Below the pieces are notes generated by a model that was not told where the DNA came from, did no database searches, and was given only the letters and a program-made list of their open reading frames with translations. Shown in pieces: positions 40,660 through 51,606 of a stretch of 64,000 nucleotides of DNA. Source of the DNA: Schizosaccharomyces osmophilus (Eukaryota > Ascomycota > Schizosaccharomycetes > Schizosaccharomycetales > Schizosaccharomycetaceae); contig NC_079238.1 in assembly GCF_027921745.1 (NCBI RefSeq), forward strand, positions 4,898,001-4,962,000. Reading direction: 5' to 3'. The position numbers and the translations under genes are program-made. Position 1 is the first letter of the stretch; each line of letters starts with the position of its first letter.

Positions 40660-43110
40660 ATGGTGAACGACTCTTCTGCTGCTAATCAGAAAATATCCTT
40701 GTCTCATGCAACTCCAAATGACTCCGTCCTTGGGAAACGTCCCGTGGAAACCTCTGCTGTGCCAGAGGCGAAAAGACAAAATACCCTTCATCACCTTGCC
40801 CCATCCTCATCTTCTTCCTTGAACTCTCCATCTTCCGCTTCTACGAAAGAACACGTCAATCATGCTCCCCATAGATCTAATATTGCTTCTTTAATTGATT
40901 CTGTTAATTCTTCTTCCTTTCCTTTCTCTCCGTCCACCTCTACGCCCGATCAGCAATTACCTCCCGTGAAAACAAGTCAGTCTTCCGTGGACGCTCCTTC
41001 TCCGAAGGTTTCCCCCAGTGACACGGAAAATGATCCCCTCCATAGTCACACCTCGAACCCACGTCCTAATGCCGATGCACAGCTCACACCTTTCTCTCCA
41101 CCACACTCTCTGTCTCCTTCTTTTGACCGATCTCTTAATCCTGCTTACTATGCTCCGTACCGCCAGCCCAACGGGCCGCTTTGGGTAGAAGGCAGAGATT
41201 CCCTACCGAGTCTTGACATCCAGCTGCGGCTTGCAGACATATTTTTTATTTATGCTCATGGACAGCCTTATGTTTTATTTCATCGTGACTCTTTCATTGC
41301 ATCTCTGCGAGCTCAGCGCCTTCCTCCTATTCTAGTGCTTTCTATGTGCTCTATTGCTATACGCTTTTGGCAGACCGATGAGTATGATAAAAATGCGCTG
41401 CTTCAGCATTGTTTCAGTAAAGCTTCTTCCATCGCCATGTCCAATTTTGATAGATTAGATTTGGTCTATGTTGCGTGTTTCATTATGCTTTCTTACATCA
41501 GTGTTGCCGATGATAAGTATTGGATGTATACTGGCTTGGCCATCCGTATGTCTGTTGCCCTGCACCCAAACAAATGCTTTGATCTTCCTTATTATGATTC
41601 GCCGGAGAACCCATTACCTTCGGAAATCCGAGGTCAGTTGATACGCCGTCTCTTTTGGGACTGCTTTATGCTTGACCGTCTAAATTCACTATACTGCAAC
41701 TCGCAGTTTTTAAATTTGGAAGACATCCATGTGCCTTTGCCTATGCGCGAAAGTCTTTTCATGTACAATACCCGCGCTGTGACAGAGACCATATACGGAA
41801 GACCTGGTACAGCGGACATGCCTAGCGCTTCGAAGCCTGCAGACGCCAATTCATTCCAGGTGTTGAATCAGCATGCACAAAACAACATGGGAGTACTGGC
41901 GTACATGATCCGAATGGTATCAATTTGGGGAAGAGTCGTGCGTTGTTTGAAGGCTTATGGCTCCAAGAAGCAAATCAATCCACGTCCGTTTTGGCATATG
42001 TCAGGTGCTTTGCAGCCTCTTGACCAAGAATTATACGAATGGGAAAAGAGTCTTCCTCAGAGACTACGTTATACACGTCAATCTTTACTTTCGTATCACA
42101 TGAAAGGACAAGGAGGTCCGTTCGCATGTATGCATCTAATTTATCTTCAGGTACATTTGTATATTCATCGATATGCCGCCTCGGTTTCACCTTTGTTTCA
42201 CCGTCGTGTACCATCGCCTCCGCAGTCATTCGAAAAGCAGTCCGTACTGTTGGCAACATTTTGTGCGAATGCAATTGCAAGAATTCTTCACGATTGTGTG
42301 GAGCTATCTATATCGTTGGCAGCCCCATTTACTGCATACTCTGCCTATATGGCGGGAACCGTTATGCTTTTCCATGTCTCGAATCCTGACAATTCTTCTC
42401 AAGCAACCATCGCAACATCCAATTTGCCAAAAGTAAAACGTCATCTACAAGCAACCAAGCGCTACTGGCCAACGATTGCAGAGTATTCGAATGCTTTGGA
42501 AAGTTTATCCAAACTTGTCTCCCGAAGCCCCGCTACAGCTACCAAGGTCGTTTCTTCCGTACCAAATGCTGCTAATAATCAAGGTCGGTATGCGGCTCCA
42601 AGGCAAGGACCAGCCCTTAGCACTGTGCCAAACAATGTGCCTATCAAACCCGTTCCCTTGTCTGCAAATATTCCTTATACCGCCACATCTAGTTCAACTA
42701 AGGGAAGTACGTTAGCGGACCTTGCTTACGATACACAAATATCACGACCGGTGCCTGCGCCCGGGGTGGCTTCAAGCGGTTCACCACAAGGGTTGGCTTT
42801 TGAAAACCGGATCTCTCTTATACCCAATGCGGTGAATTTGGTTTCACAACCACCACCACCTCCTCCTGCATTCTCGTCATTTCCTGCAGCGAATGCTACT
42901 GCTTCGATGATTAAGGAGTATGCGAAAAAGGTCGACATAGATCCGGATTTGGTCCGTGTGGTATCACTATGCGATTGGTTCAAGAATCCAGTAGATGAGC
43001 TTGCCTTGAATAAGCCTCTACAACTCGACTCGTCGGATGAACAAGAAAAAGCTGCGATAGACATTGGCCGTCACAACACCGCACTGAACCTTTGGAAGTA
43101 TGGTATGTAA
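40660..43110 (+). CDS. Fungal_trans-domain transcription regulator without a visible zinc cluster
   Basis: 816 aa from the ATG at 40660 (MVNDSSAANQK). Residues 1-185 are Ser/Pro-rich and disordered. A fungal transcription-factor middle homology region starts near 190 (SLDIQLRLADIFFIYAHGQPYVLFHRDSF), with LSYISVADDKYWMYTGLAIRMSVAL, EIRGQLIRRLFWDCFMLDRL and later TYSAYMAGTVMLFHVSN-like helices. The C-terminus has a Pro run (QPPPPPPAF). No Cys6 binuclear cluster is present, and none was seen in the 600 nt upstream in any frame. It is therefore either a regulator that lacks its own DNA-binding domain or lacks a distant 5' exon in this model. Position matches SPBC530.11c. Confidence 0.8.
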   Translation: MVNDSSAANQKISLSHATPNDSVLGKRPVETSAVPEAKRQNTLHHLAPSSSSSLNSPSSASTKEHVNHAPHRSNIASLIDSVNSSSFPFSPSTSTPDQQLPPVKTSQSSVDAPSPKVSPSDTENDPLHSHTSNPRPNADAQLTPFSPPHSLSPSFDRSLNPAYYAPYRQPNGPLWVEGRDSLPSLDIQLRLADIFFIYAHGQPYVLFHRDSFIASLRAQRLPPILVLSMCSIAIRFWQTDEYDKNALLQHCFSKASSIAMSNFDRLDLVYVACFIMLSYISVADDKYWMYTGLAIRMSVALHPNKCFDLPYYDSPENPLPSEIRGQLIRRLFWDCFMLDRLNSLYCNSQFLNLEDIHVPLPMRESLFMYNTRAVTETIYGRPGTADMPSASKPADANSFQVLNQHAQNNMGVLAYMIRMVSIWGRVVRCLKAYGSKKQINPRPFWHMSGALQPLDQELYEWEKSLPQRLRYTRQSLLSYHMKGQGGPFACMHLIYLQVHLYIHRYAASVSPLFHRRVPSPPQSFEKQSVLLATFCANAIARILHDCVELSISLAAPFTAYSAYMAGTVMLFHVSNPDNSSQATIATSNLPKVKRHLQATKRYWPTIAEYSNALESLSKLVSRSPATATKVVSSVPNAANNQGRYAAPRQGPALSTVPNNVPIKPVPLSANIPYTATSSSTKGSTLADLAYDTQISRPVPAPGVASSGSPQGLAFENRISLIPNAVNLVSQPPPPPPAFSSFPAANATASMIKEYAKKVDIDPDLVRVVSLCDWFKNPVDELALNKPLQLDSSDEQEKAAIDIGRHNTALNLWKYGM

Positions 43111-43665
43111 CGGGGGGAGGTCGCTGTACTATTCTCACGTTACTAGGCCTACTTACTAGCAGTAAGGCATTTGGTATTGTATATTTATTCTATGTCATCT
43201 TTTGTTATAATCCTTCTTTTTTTGGGCGGACTATTCCATAAAAAGTCCGCATATTGTTTATGCTATTTTATGTTATAGAACGCAAAACTCATGAAGTTTC
43301 TTGTTTAATGTTTATATGTAAATGGAGAAGAATAATAGATATCAATGACTAATTCCTGAACACAGATCTTCTCACTACACTGGTCGGCGCGTCTTGTTTT
43401 TAAGAAACAAAAATGTGGTTTTGCTGGACCAGAAGTTGACCAAAGGAGTTTGTTAAAAAAGTTCCCCCCAAAAAAAAAGAACAAACTTACAAAAAGAATG
43501 AGAATTAATAATTTTTCATTTCTATTATAATACAATTCTTATTATTTATCTCCAATGTAAACAGTCGGTTTGTGTGTACCGGTACGGTAAACACTTTCTG
43601 GACGGATGATAGTGCTCGGTATATCCGATTGAAAACTTGTGAAATATGGTTTCTTCCGAAACGTA
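43111..43665. other. 3' region of the regulator gene and distal anc1 upstream DNA
   Basis: A+T-rich. No gene is recognised. The CCAAT array of the anc1 promoter begins directly to the right. Confidence 0.5.
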
Positions 43666-43865
43666 ATTGGTTAGCTTAATCCAATCACACAAAAAATAAA
43701 CACAAAGTATGACATCACTTTACATTGAAAACCAATAATACCAAAGAATGGAAAACCCTAATTGGTTATTGTTATTTACTTTAAGTAACATTGGAGCCAA
43801 ACAAAGGAAATTATTGGAGGAACAATTAGAGTTGAGCACCGGAGAGAAGCGGGTTGCTGACCAAT
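43666..43865. promoter_or_regulatory. array of seven CCAAT boxes in the anc1 promoter
   Basis: CCAAT/ATTGG pentamers at 43666, 43681, 43732, 43761, 43790, 43813 and 43861, in both orientations within 200 bp. The CCAAT-binding complex (Php2/3/5 with Php4; HAP in budding yeast) controls respiratory and iron-linked genes, which suits an ADP/ATP carrier. Binding itself is inferred. Confidence 0.6.
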
Positions 43866-43941
43866 CACCTTAGCTGGTGGGGTTCCGTTAACGACAGCAA
43901 TGGTGGAGTATGTGACTGTCATTATCACGGAAATGGATTCA

Positions 43942-43949
43942 TATATAAA
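43942..43949 (+). promoter_or_regulatory. TATA box of anc1
   Basis: TATATAAA, 245 nt upstream of the anc1 ATG and 77 bp after the last CCAAT box. Confidence 0.6.
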
Positions 43950-44193
43950 GGGAAATGGGCACCGAGACCATCAACTCCCCCCTCTCTCTTACCTTTAACC
44001 AACTTCCAACAGGACTTATCAAGAACAAACCGTTATTTAGCGATTTTTCTTGGAATCTTCTAACTTTTAATAAACGTAAATTAAAGAAAACTGTTTCTTC
44101 TTCCGTAATATTTCGAAGAAGCGGTGATTTGAAAGATATAGAAGATATTGCATATCGTATAGGACCCTTTCTTTTTAATTATCATTAATCAAA

Positions 44194-45153
44194 ATGGCTT
44201 CTCCTCAACAGCCCGCTGCTCCCATCAGCCCCAACCTTTTGTCCGAGCAAAAGAAATCCACTTTTGTCTTTGACTTTCTTATGGGTGGTGTCTCTGCTGC
44301 TATCTCTAAGACTGCTGCCGCCCCCATTGAGCGTGTCAAACTATTGATTCAAAACCAAGATGAGATGATCCGCGCTGGCCGTCTTTCTCACCGTTATACC
44401 GGTATTGGTGAATGTTTCAGACGTACTGTAGCCGACGAGGGTGTTGTTTCTCTCTGGAGAGGTAACACTGCTAACGTTTTGCGTTACTTCCCTACTCAAG
44501 CTTTGAACTTTGCTTTCAAGGATAAGTTCAAGGCCATGTTTGGTTACAAGAAGGACAGAGATGGCTATGCCAAGTGGATTTTTGGTAACTTGGCCTCTGG
44601 TGGTGCTGCTGGTGCCACTTCTCTTTTGTTTGTCTACTCTTTGGATTATGCCCGTACTCGTTTAGCTAATGACGCCAAGTCTGCCAAGAAGGGTGGTGAG
44701 CGTCAATTCAACGGTTTGATTGATGTCTACCGTAAGACTGTCGCTAGTGATGGTCTCCGCGGTTTGTACCGTGGTTTCGGTCCTTCCGTTGCTGGTATCA
44801 TTGTTTACCGTGGTTTGTACTTTGGTATGTACGATACCTTGAAGCCCATTGTCTTGGTTGGTCCTTTGGAAGGTAACATCTTGACCTCTTTCTTGCTCGG
44901 TTGGTGTGTCACCATTGGCTCCGGTATTGCTTCTTACCCCTTGGATACCATCCGTCGTCGTATGATGATGACCTCTGGTGAAGCCGTCAAGTACAGTTCT
45001 TCCTTGCAATGCTTCCGTCAAATCGTCGCCAAGGAAGGTACTCGCTCTTTGTTCAGAGGTGCTGGTGCTAACATTCTCCGTGGTGTTGCTGCTGCTGGTG
45101 TCCTTTCCATCTACGATCAAGCTCAACTTTTGATTGCTGGCAAGAAGCTTTAA
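44194..45153 (+). CDS. anc1: mitochondrial ADP/ATP carrier Anc1
   Basis: 319 aa, intronless mitochondrial carrier that swaps matrix ATP for cytosolic ADP across the inner membrane. Three carrier repeats are visible (PxD/ExxR-type motifs: PIERVK near 44-49, SLDYARTR near 149-156, PLDTIRRR near 249-256). The ADP/ATP-carrier signature RRRMMM is at 254-259, so this is a true AAC and not another carrier. Codon use is strongly biased to preferred codons (GGT, GCT, TTG, AAG, GTC), unlike its neighbours, implying very high expression. This bias also creates a long open frame on the opposite strand. Upstream lie a TATA box and a CCAAT array. Matches SPBC530.10c. Confidence 0.97.
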   Translation: MASPQQPAAPISPNLLSEQKKSTFVFDFLMGGVSAAISKTAAAPIERVKLLIQNQDEMIRAGRLSHRYTGIGECFRRTVADEGVVSLWRGNTANVLRYFPTQALNFAFKDKFKAMFGYKKDRDGYAKWIFGNLASGGAAGATSLLFVYSLDYARTRLANDAKSAKKGGERQFNGLIDVYRKTVASDGLRGLYRGFGPSVAGIIVYRGLYFGMYDTLKPIVLVGPLEGNILTSFLLGWCVTIGSGIASYPLDTIRRRMMMTSGEAVKYSSSLQCFRQIVAKEGTRSLFRGAGANILRGVAAAGVLSIYDQAQLLIAGKKL

Positions 45154-46009
45154 ATAGCCTAAATGCCCGGTTTTCATATACCTGACTTCTTACTTTTGCT
45201 TTTACGACTTCCCCTTCTTTTATCAGTGTCTTGTGGATATTGATGTAACCTGTTTGAAGAGAAAGAACTAAAATATCGTGCATGGAAAAAGTGCGCAAGT
45301 GTGTGAGTAGACTTCAGCTTTCGAAAAGTTCAATGTTTAACACTCATACATACTTGGTTTTTGTCCTTTTTGACTAAATTTCCCATTCTTACATTACAAT
45401 CCCTAGACAGAAGATGATTTCTATAATCATCGAATTGAAATACCTATCTTTCTTTTAACAAAGGTTCTTTGTATTTACAGTCATGAATGAATGTTCCTGC
45501 AGTATAACCATTTGATTGTTGAATTAACTTTGTAGTATGTGCTTGTAGTGTAGTGTCCTCATGCTTCTTGCAGAATTGAAGTAGTAGTGTGTACGAAAAA
45601 CAAAAGGTTTTCAATTACACTATGAAGTATGGTTTTTTTTTCTTGACAATGCGTTTACGAGTTTGTATGTATGAACGACAAAGATGAGTATTGTATGTGT
45701 GTACGTACCTACGGTATTGTTGAAACAAGTCAAAGACCCTTGTTCTTACCAACTACTCTAGTATCAGTAGGAAAGCGTTGGATTTCTCTGTCAATATCTT
45801 TACATAAAACTACTCATTGATACAGGAAGAAGATCTTCAACAACGTACATAAAAGAGGCATTTGATCTCATTTGGCTGATTGAAGTAAGTTCTTTAATCC
45901 TCAGCAATATCGTTGTTTCCCATACCCATATCATTCCATACATTGTTTATATTCAATTTTTTGGCGTTGTTCATTCATCGTTTGGTCTTCTTACAGTTTT
46001 TAACATACA
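45154..46009. other. anc1 3' region and promoter of the MRH-like gene
   Basis: A+T-rich with GTGTGTAC-like runs near 45670-45710. A GTAAGT at 45886 and a polypyrimidine-CAG at about 45986-45995 could bound a 5' UTR intron. No gene is recognised. Confidence 0.45.
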
Positions 46010-46948
46010 ATGAGTTCTCTAGTAAGACTTACATATGGGATCTTATTTTCACTGATCTTCCTGACGAAGTTTGCAAGATGCGTTCCATTCCATCCTACAA
46101 AACGAGCATCAGAAGACAAAGGAGAGTCATTTTGCTCGCTTCATCATCCTGGAACGGGAGAGTTTTATGATTTGAGTCCACTATCCCGGTCAAATCTATC
46201 TGCGAAAGGGGACTACAATGTTTCTGGATATGACTATGGAGTCAACTTTACGCTCAATTTGTGTAAGCCTGTGACAAGCAACATTTCAAATTATGCTTTT
46301 GCAGGGGACATTCCTTCTCCGGAATCCATAGGTGGATTTTTTACGGATGAAAGAAAGCGTCTGTTTTCCATAGGTGAGACATCTTACCAACCCTATTTTC
46401 GAGGTAAAAAATTGATTATGGAGTTGGAAAATGGTTCTATTTGCCCTTCTTCCGATGATCTTCGAATGAGATCTATTATTAGCTTTAGCTGCAATCGTGA
46501 TCCTTATGCATCTTCGTCTATTTCTTACATTGCGAATGTCTTTGATTGTGCTTATTTTTTTGAGTGGAAAACGATACATGCTTGTCCAACAGTGAAGAAA
46601 GAGACTACTTTAAACCCATTCTCGGTCTTTCTAATATTTTGTACTGTTGCTTTCCTGGCCTACTTTGTGGGTGGATGCATGTATAATCGTGCTATTTTCA
46701 ATGCTCGTGGTTTACGACAAATACCAAATTACGACTTGTGGAATTCCATGCTTAGTTTCATCGTTGTACGTCTTCAAATCTTTTTTCACCTTCCAAGCTA
46801 ATTAACATTTTAGGATTTTACCATTATCGCTTTTACTTCTCTCGGTTCCTGTTTCAACTTTCGAAAGCCAAGCGGAATTCGCCTTGGTGAAGGGACTATG
46901 AATAACATGGAAGACGCTTTAATAGACGACATTGACACGAATGCTTAA
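46010..46948 (+). CDS. type I membrane protein with mannose-6-phosphate-receptor-like (MRH) domain
   Basis: Two exons, 46010..46765 and 46814..46948, give 296 aa; the 48-nt intron starts GTACGT and ends TTTTAG, phase 0. A signal peptide (about 1-24, YGILFSLIFLTKFARC) precedes a lumenal domain with six further cysteines and N-glycosylation sequons. The MRH/M6PR hallmark CAYFFEWKTIHACP is present. A transmembrane helix follows (FSVFLIFCTVAFLAYFVGGCMY), then a cytosolic tail with YNRAIFNARGLRQIPNYDLW and an acidic end (MEDALIDDIDTNA), which resembles an adaptor-sorting tail. It is probably a Golgi-vacuole cycling receptor similar to yeast Mrl1; the ligand is unknown. Position matches SPBC530.09c. 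Confidence 0.82.
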
Positions 46949-47155
46949 ACCATTCTTTAATCTACTTTATTTTCCACTCGAAAAATCTTTTACTGTCTTT
47001 TGCCTTACGAACACATTTTGCCCTTATGGTTAACTTTCGAATCGATGCAACAATACGTACTCTGTATTTGTGTTGTCAAATTAAGCTAACTCAAGTCAGC
47101 ATCTATAATTATTATGACTAATTACAACTTCTTATTTTAAAAAATGACATTAGAA

Positions 47156-49582
47156 TCATGAATTTTGAGATAATTGATTTAAAATCATCGCTGGGTCGAG
47201 CATCGTTGATGACGACGGAAAAGACTGGTTATTTTCAACCTTTCCCTCTGTTTGCTCAGGCGTTTGTTCAGCATCTTCACCAATAAAATTATCCCAAAAC
47301 GGAAAGTGTTCGTTCGTAGACATACTGTTATTGCCGTATAGCAATACCTCTGGTCCTCCTCCTGTCTCTTCATCTAAATGGGCATCACTTCGAGTAATGT
47401 AAAATGATGGATGGTAAACTTTTCTAGCATGCGTATGATAATTCAACATACTGGAAAGAGCATGAAAGTCAACAAATTCTTCATCAGGATCCATATAATG
47501 TTTGTAAGGTACCTCACCCAAATTTGTATTATTAAACGACTTAACGTTACCGCTATTCACGGAAGGGCTTATACCTCCTTGGAAGGTATCAAGTACTGGA
47601 TGTGATTTGTTTTCTGAAAATTTTTTTTGATATTCAGGTATATTTGATGACTGAAAAGTTTCCGGAACCACTTGATTCTTATTTTGTTTTTCTTGTTCTG
47701 AAAGTTCCAGTTCCATCTTCAGTTTTGCTAGCAGCTCATCCAAAATAGGAATTAGTTGTCGAGTTAGCCAGTCATCCGCCAATGTCTTTAATGAATTCCG
47801 CCCAACAGTCAATTGAACAAGTAGATTTCTATTTTTCGTTAATAACGTAGCATACATAAGAGTGAGTATGGTGTTAAATCCAAAAAACAGAGTAGTCCAG
47901 TAGTAACGATTGTGGCTACGCGTCAAGGCATCCGTTAAACAGTTCAAATTCTGTATGGAAACAATAGCCGAATCCAAACATTTACAAGCCAAGGTGAAGG
48001 CGATCTGCCGTTCTGAAACTTTTAAAGCTTGCATCGCAGAACTGCCAGCTTCCAAATAATGAAGTAGAGGGCGGTACAAGAGCATTCGAAAGTAATAATA
48101 TGTCAGCATAAGACTGTACATGTGACGATTCTCGGGAACTTGGCCAGGCTGTTCAGTTTTGAAGCTTCTCGGAAGAGAGTTGTAGAACCTATCCATGGCT
48201 TGTTCTAGTTCGATAATTACAAAGTAGGAAACGGTACGCTTGCTACTGATTCTATTTCCGATCAAGTATAACTTGCTAAGGATGGCGCTAGTGATTTTGT
48301 AAAGTCGAATACCATGAAATAAAAAGTCATTTGCTCGCACTTGATAGCCTTCGACAAACTGAATCGAGATATCTTTAGGCAAAAATTGATCAATATCTTC
48401 ATCAGAAATTCCAAGAGGGAACCCAAAGAGGGTCGCATAGTGCCGATCATGACAATATAATGCCCAAAACACTCGCCTGCGAGCTTCTATTTGTTCAGGA
48501 GTGAAACCGACAATGATATTTCTATGTAAACCAAGTTTGAGGGAACAGCTTAGAGCCAACTTGTGATAATAATAACCGGCCCCTATTTCAGCACGACAAT
48601 ACCGGTAATTACTTAAAATCATTAGGCACTGAACGCTGTCTAGAGAGTAATTGTCAATAGAATCAACTAGACGTTCGCTATAATAGCTGTATTTTTTTGC
48701 CATTGCTTGCGTCTCTAAATTGTTTGGATCGTTTTGCAGAGAATGGTAATAACCGTTGCATAACATAGCACAGAAGAATGCCAAAAAATTAGTTTGGTAT
48801 TCGCCTCTGTAAAGCAAGTTTATTCTATTGATTATAACACTGAAAGAGTCAAAAAAAAATAGATCTGTTACGTTCGAAAGAGCAGTTTTGACAATCTCAA
48901 AAGCGATTTCCATCGGAGGAAGTGGCACCTTCCCTGGGTCAACACTCGTCACTTGGAAATCTAAACTAAAACGCGGACAAAAGGTATAAAATTGTGATTC
49001 CGGAATGGAATAATCTGGCTGTATGTTTTTGCTGCTCAACGGATAAGCCACATAAGGATTTTTTATCTCCAAATTACTGGATAGATTTTTGAGGAGACCA
49101 TGCAAAAAGACGAAAACTGAGGTACTGCCACGAAAATAACATTTTCCTGTATTAATGTCGTTATACAAACCGCTTGACTCGATTGTAGATTGAAGCATGA
49201 GACGTTTATGATTTTCTCCGACCTCTAATTCGTTTGCTGCTTGAAACTTTTGTTCTCGCAAAAACATCAAAAAGTTCGGAGAGCTTGTTGATAAGTCTAC
49301 AGAAGAGTGTTTTCTTAAAAGATTCTCCAGGTATCTGATGCGTGACTCCAAGTTTTCGAGGTATTCAGGAGAATGCGAAGATTTACGAGTAGAAGGCATT
49401 TTAAATGTACATTCAGCTCTTCCGAGTCTGCAGTTTTTACAAGGGCGCATGCCATCGCACTTTACCTTTTTCTTCCTACATTTATCGCATGCACGCGTCA
49501 CGCGTCTTCGTCTGGGAATCACATTAGCACCTTCTAAGAGAATAGAATCTTGGTCTAAGTCCGTGACTTCCTCCTTTGCCAT
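47156..49582 (-). CDS. Zn2Cys6 fungal transcription factor
   Basis: 808 aa, intronless. The binuclear zinc cluster is at residues 32-58 (C32, C35, C42, C48, C51, C58; ACDKCRKKKVKCDG), followed by a linker and a short coiled coil (YLENLESRIRYLENLLRKH) for dimerisation. The middle homology region contains SVQCLMILSNYRYCRAEIGAGYYY, LGLHRNIIVGFTPEQIEARRR and RVFWALYCHDRHYATLFGFP, the usual Fungal_trans stretches. The C-terminal 150 residues are polar and probably activating. Targets cannot be predicted. Position matches SPBC530.08. Its start is the only ATG before the cluster. Confidence 0.93.
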   Translation of the reverse strand: MAKEEVTDLDQDSILLEGANVIPRRRRVTRACDKCRKKKVKCDGMRPCKNCRLGRAECTFKMPSTRKSSHSPEYLENLESRIRYLENLLRKHSSVDLSTSSPNFLMFLREQKFQAANELEVGENHKRLMLQSTIESSGLYNDINTGKCYFRGSTSVFVFLHGLLKNLSSNLEIKNPYVAYPLSSKNIQPDYSIPESQFYTFCPRFSLDFQVTSVDPGKVPLPPMEIAFEIVKTALSNVTDLFFFDSFSVIINRINLLYRGEYQTNFLAFFCAMLCNGYYHSLQNDPNNLETQAMAKKYSYYSERLVDSIDNYSLDSVQCLMILSNYRYCRAEIGAGYYYHKLALSCSLKLGLHRNIIVGFTPEQIEARRRVFWALYCHDRHYATLFGFPLGISDEDIDQFLPKDISIQFVEGYQVRANDFLFHGIRLYKITSAILSKLYLIGNRISSKRTVSYFVIIELEQAMDRFYNSLPRSFKTEQPGQVPENRHMYSLMLTYYYFRMLLYRPLLHYLEAGSSAMQALKVSERQIAFTLACKCLDSAIVSIQNLNCLTDALTRSHNRYYWTTLFFGFNTILTLMYATLLTKNRNLLVQLTVGRNSLKTLADDWLTRQLIPILDELLAKLKMELELSEQEKQNKNQVVPETFQSSNIPEYQKKFSENKSHPVLDTFQGGISPSVNSGNVKSFNNTNLGEVPYKHYMDPDEEFVDFHALSSMLNYHTHARKVYHPSFYITRSDAHLDEETGGGPEVLLYGNNSMSTNEHFPFWDNFIGEDAEQTPEQTEGKVENNQSFPSSSTMLDPAMILNQLSQNS

Positions 49583-50880
49583 TTTTCAAATTCAGCAGCA
49601 AAATGTATGGAAGAAGGTAATTGTAATCTTAATAAGAATGATGATATAAGGATGCTAAACCAAAAATGTAGCCAAAGGGAAATATGCAATCAACGGTTAA
49701 TGCAAGGTACCAAAAAGAAACAAGAAATAAGAAATTAGATGAATTATGAACCCAGCTCCAGCGATACGTTCGTATGTTGCGATGAAGTGTGAATGATCAC
49801 GGGAAACAACGATTCAAATTATGAAAAAGAATCCTTTTATTCATACAAAATAGATGAGCATCTATAAACAGCCATTTAATACCAAAAATTAATGTAGAAT
49901 GTCCAATGCCTTAAGAAACGAGATTCAGTACTCTAATGTTCGTTAAATCAATTGAGAACCCAAAAACGTAAATTATATTGAATTTCTAGCTCGTTGCAGC
50001 GTTTGAATTGCAAATTTCTACGGATTTATAACGGAAACGTTTGGGGTTGTTGGTAGCTTGAAAAGCAGGTCTGCAACGTCCTTAGCTATTTTAGTAACAA
50101 GAGGTAGCAATTCAAATAAGATGAGGCAAGCGAAAAAGCAGCTTCGCTTACGTCTAGTAGGGAATAAACAACCTTGCTTTTGTTGAAAAAGAGAAGACCG
50201 TTTCTTTTTAATAGTTGCAAAAATGAGTAAAAGGTTTACTTAATGAGAAATTGGACTCTTGTTGTTTTGGGCTTCACGAGAATGAGTTCAAGATGACCAC
50301 TGTGGAAGATACCAAAAACACCTGATCCGACGGAGCAAATTATATGTTCAAAAAGACTTGTAGTCAACCTGAAAAATTGGCAACGGGCTTCTTTACTTCT
50401 CTTGGCATGTTCCAAAAAGAGTTAAGATATAGCGCAAAGACAAAAACCAACGATTACGCAGTGCCTTGGAGACTTGCCAGTTTGATCATTTATAGAAACA
50501 AGTATTCAAAAATCTAGCATTGAAGGAATTCTTCCACCTTGGCTGTGGAAGCCCAAACATAGTAGTTACCAGAGAGACACTACACTGATTACATAAAGGA
50601 GAACAAGGAACAAATCTCTTTCCTGGTACTATATTGGTTTGTTCAGATTTTGAATAGTGAAAGATTATTAATTGTACCCTCCAAGTCAAGGATAAAGGAT
50701 AGCAACGTTTCTCTTGTTCATATACCGGTTACCACTATCCTTGACATCAAGTTTCCGAGGAAGAAGATTATAAAAAAAACCTTCTTCTACTGTTTATACA
50801 GGAAGCTCAGCGTAAGCAGCAGAGGTCCCGAATTTCTTTTCTCAATTGGTTGACTCGGATTATCAGAACTTTGAAACCCT
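49583..50880. other. 1.3-kb intergenic region between the Zn2Cys6 gene and the TENA/THI gene
   Basis: Holds both divergent promoters. Two ATG-less open stretches lie on the minus strand (about 50018-50239, ending KLPTTPNVSVINP, and one just upstream), but no family is recognised and no start can be assigned. Confidence 0.45.
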
Positions 50881-51606
50881 ATGGATAAGTATACACTTGC
50901 TTTTTTAAAGAAAGCCGGATTAGAGAATGATGTTGTCATTGCATCGACAGAGACTCCATTCATTCAAAATCTCGCATCTGGTGAGGCCACTGAAGATTCG
51001 TTTTGCAAATGGCTCTATGAAGATCGTTTGTACGTCCAGGCTACCTCTCTATTTTTAGCAAAAGTCATTGAAGCTTTCCAGAAGGAGACTTCTCCTAGTG
51101 TTTCCGAAGCATTAAATCTTGCCTTAAAAGCATATCAAGTTGTTCGGCCAGAGATTGACCATTTTAATGAAAAGTGCAAAGAAAAGGACATACCCCTTCC
51201 AGAGTTGCCTTCCGTTTCAATTAGTTGGGAGCAAAACATACTGGAAAACGACCCCCATCAGTATGCTTCTCTTTCCTCCCCTGCTTGTTACGAATATATT
51301 TTGTTCGTTACAAAGTCCATGTTTGAAATACCAAATGCTACACCTACCGATTATTACTTGGCATTTTACATGAACGAGCTTATTTACCATCGATCTTGGA
51401 AGTTTGTTTACGAATCTTCGCTCTTCCAAAAAAGCTCTATGCGAGACATGGAGTTTATTTCTTGGTGGGCAAACGATGACTTTGCGAAATTTGTTGAAAC
51501 CCTTGCTTGCACAGCTAAAGAAGCTGCCATTAGTGAAACGACTGTTTTCATTTTAAAAGAGATTTGTCGTTTCGAGCAGCAATTTTTTAATAGTGCTCTG
51601 TCCTAA
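50881..51606 (+). CDS. TENA/THI-4 (thiaminase II-like) family protein
   Basis: 241 aa, intronless, start ATG at 50881. The all-helical TENA/THI-4 fold includes bacterial TenA aminopyrimidine hydrolases and fungal proteins of thiamine salvage. Visible blocks are FIQNLASGEATEDSFCKWL with YEDRLYV at 41-66, SPACYEYILFVTKSM near 137-152, YYLAFYMNELIYHRSW near 158-173 and the terminal EICRFEQQFFNSAL helix. The Cys in SPACYEY may correspond to the active-site Cys region, but alignment is needed to say so. Fungal members of this size may have diverged from thiaminase activity. Matches SPBC530.07c by position. Confidence 0.87.
   Translation: MDKYTLAFLKKAGLENDVVIASTETPFIQNLASGEATEDSFCKWLYEDRLYVQATSLFLAKVIEAFQKETSPSVSEALNLALKAYQVVRPEIDHFNEKCKEKDIPLPELPSVSISWEQNILENDPHQYASLSSPACYEYILFVTKSMFEIPNATPTDYYLAFYMNELIYHRSWKFVYESSLFQKSSMRDMEFISWWANDDFAKFVETLACTAKEAAISETTVFILKEICRFEQQFFNSALS

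Noticed and set aside
44662-45177. 171-codon ORF antisense to anc1
   Set aside because: It is a by-product of the strong codon bias of anc1 (few stop triplets on the opposite strand) and has no family resemblance.
50018-50239. ATG-less minus-strand open stretch ending KLPTTPNVSVINP
   Set aside because: Reads like protein, but no start codon or consistent upstream exon could be found, and no family is recognised.
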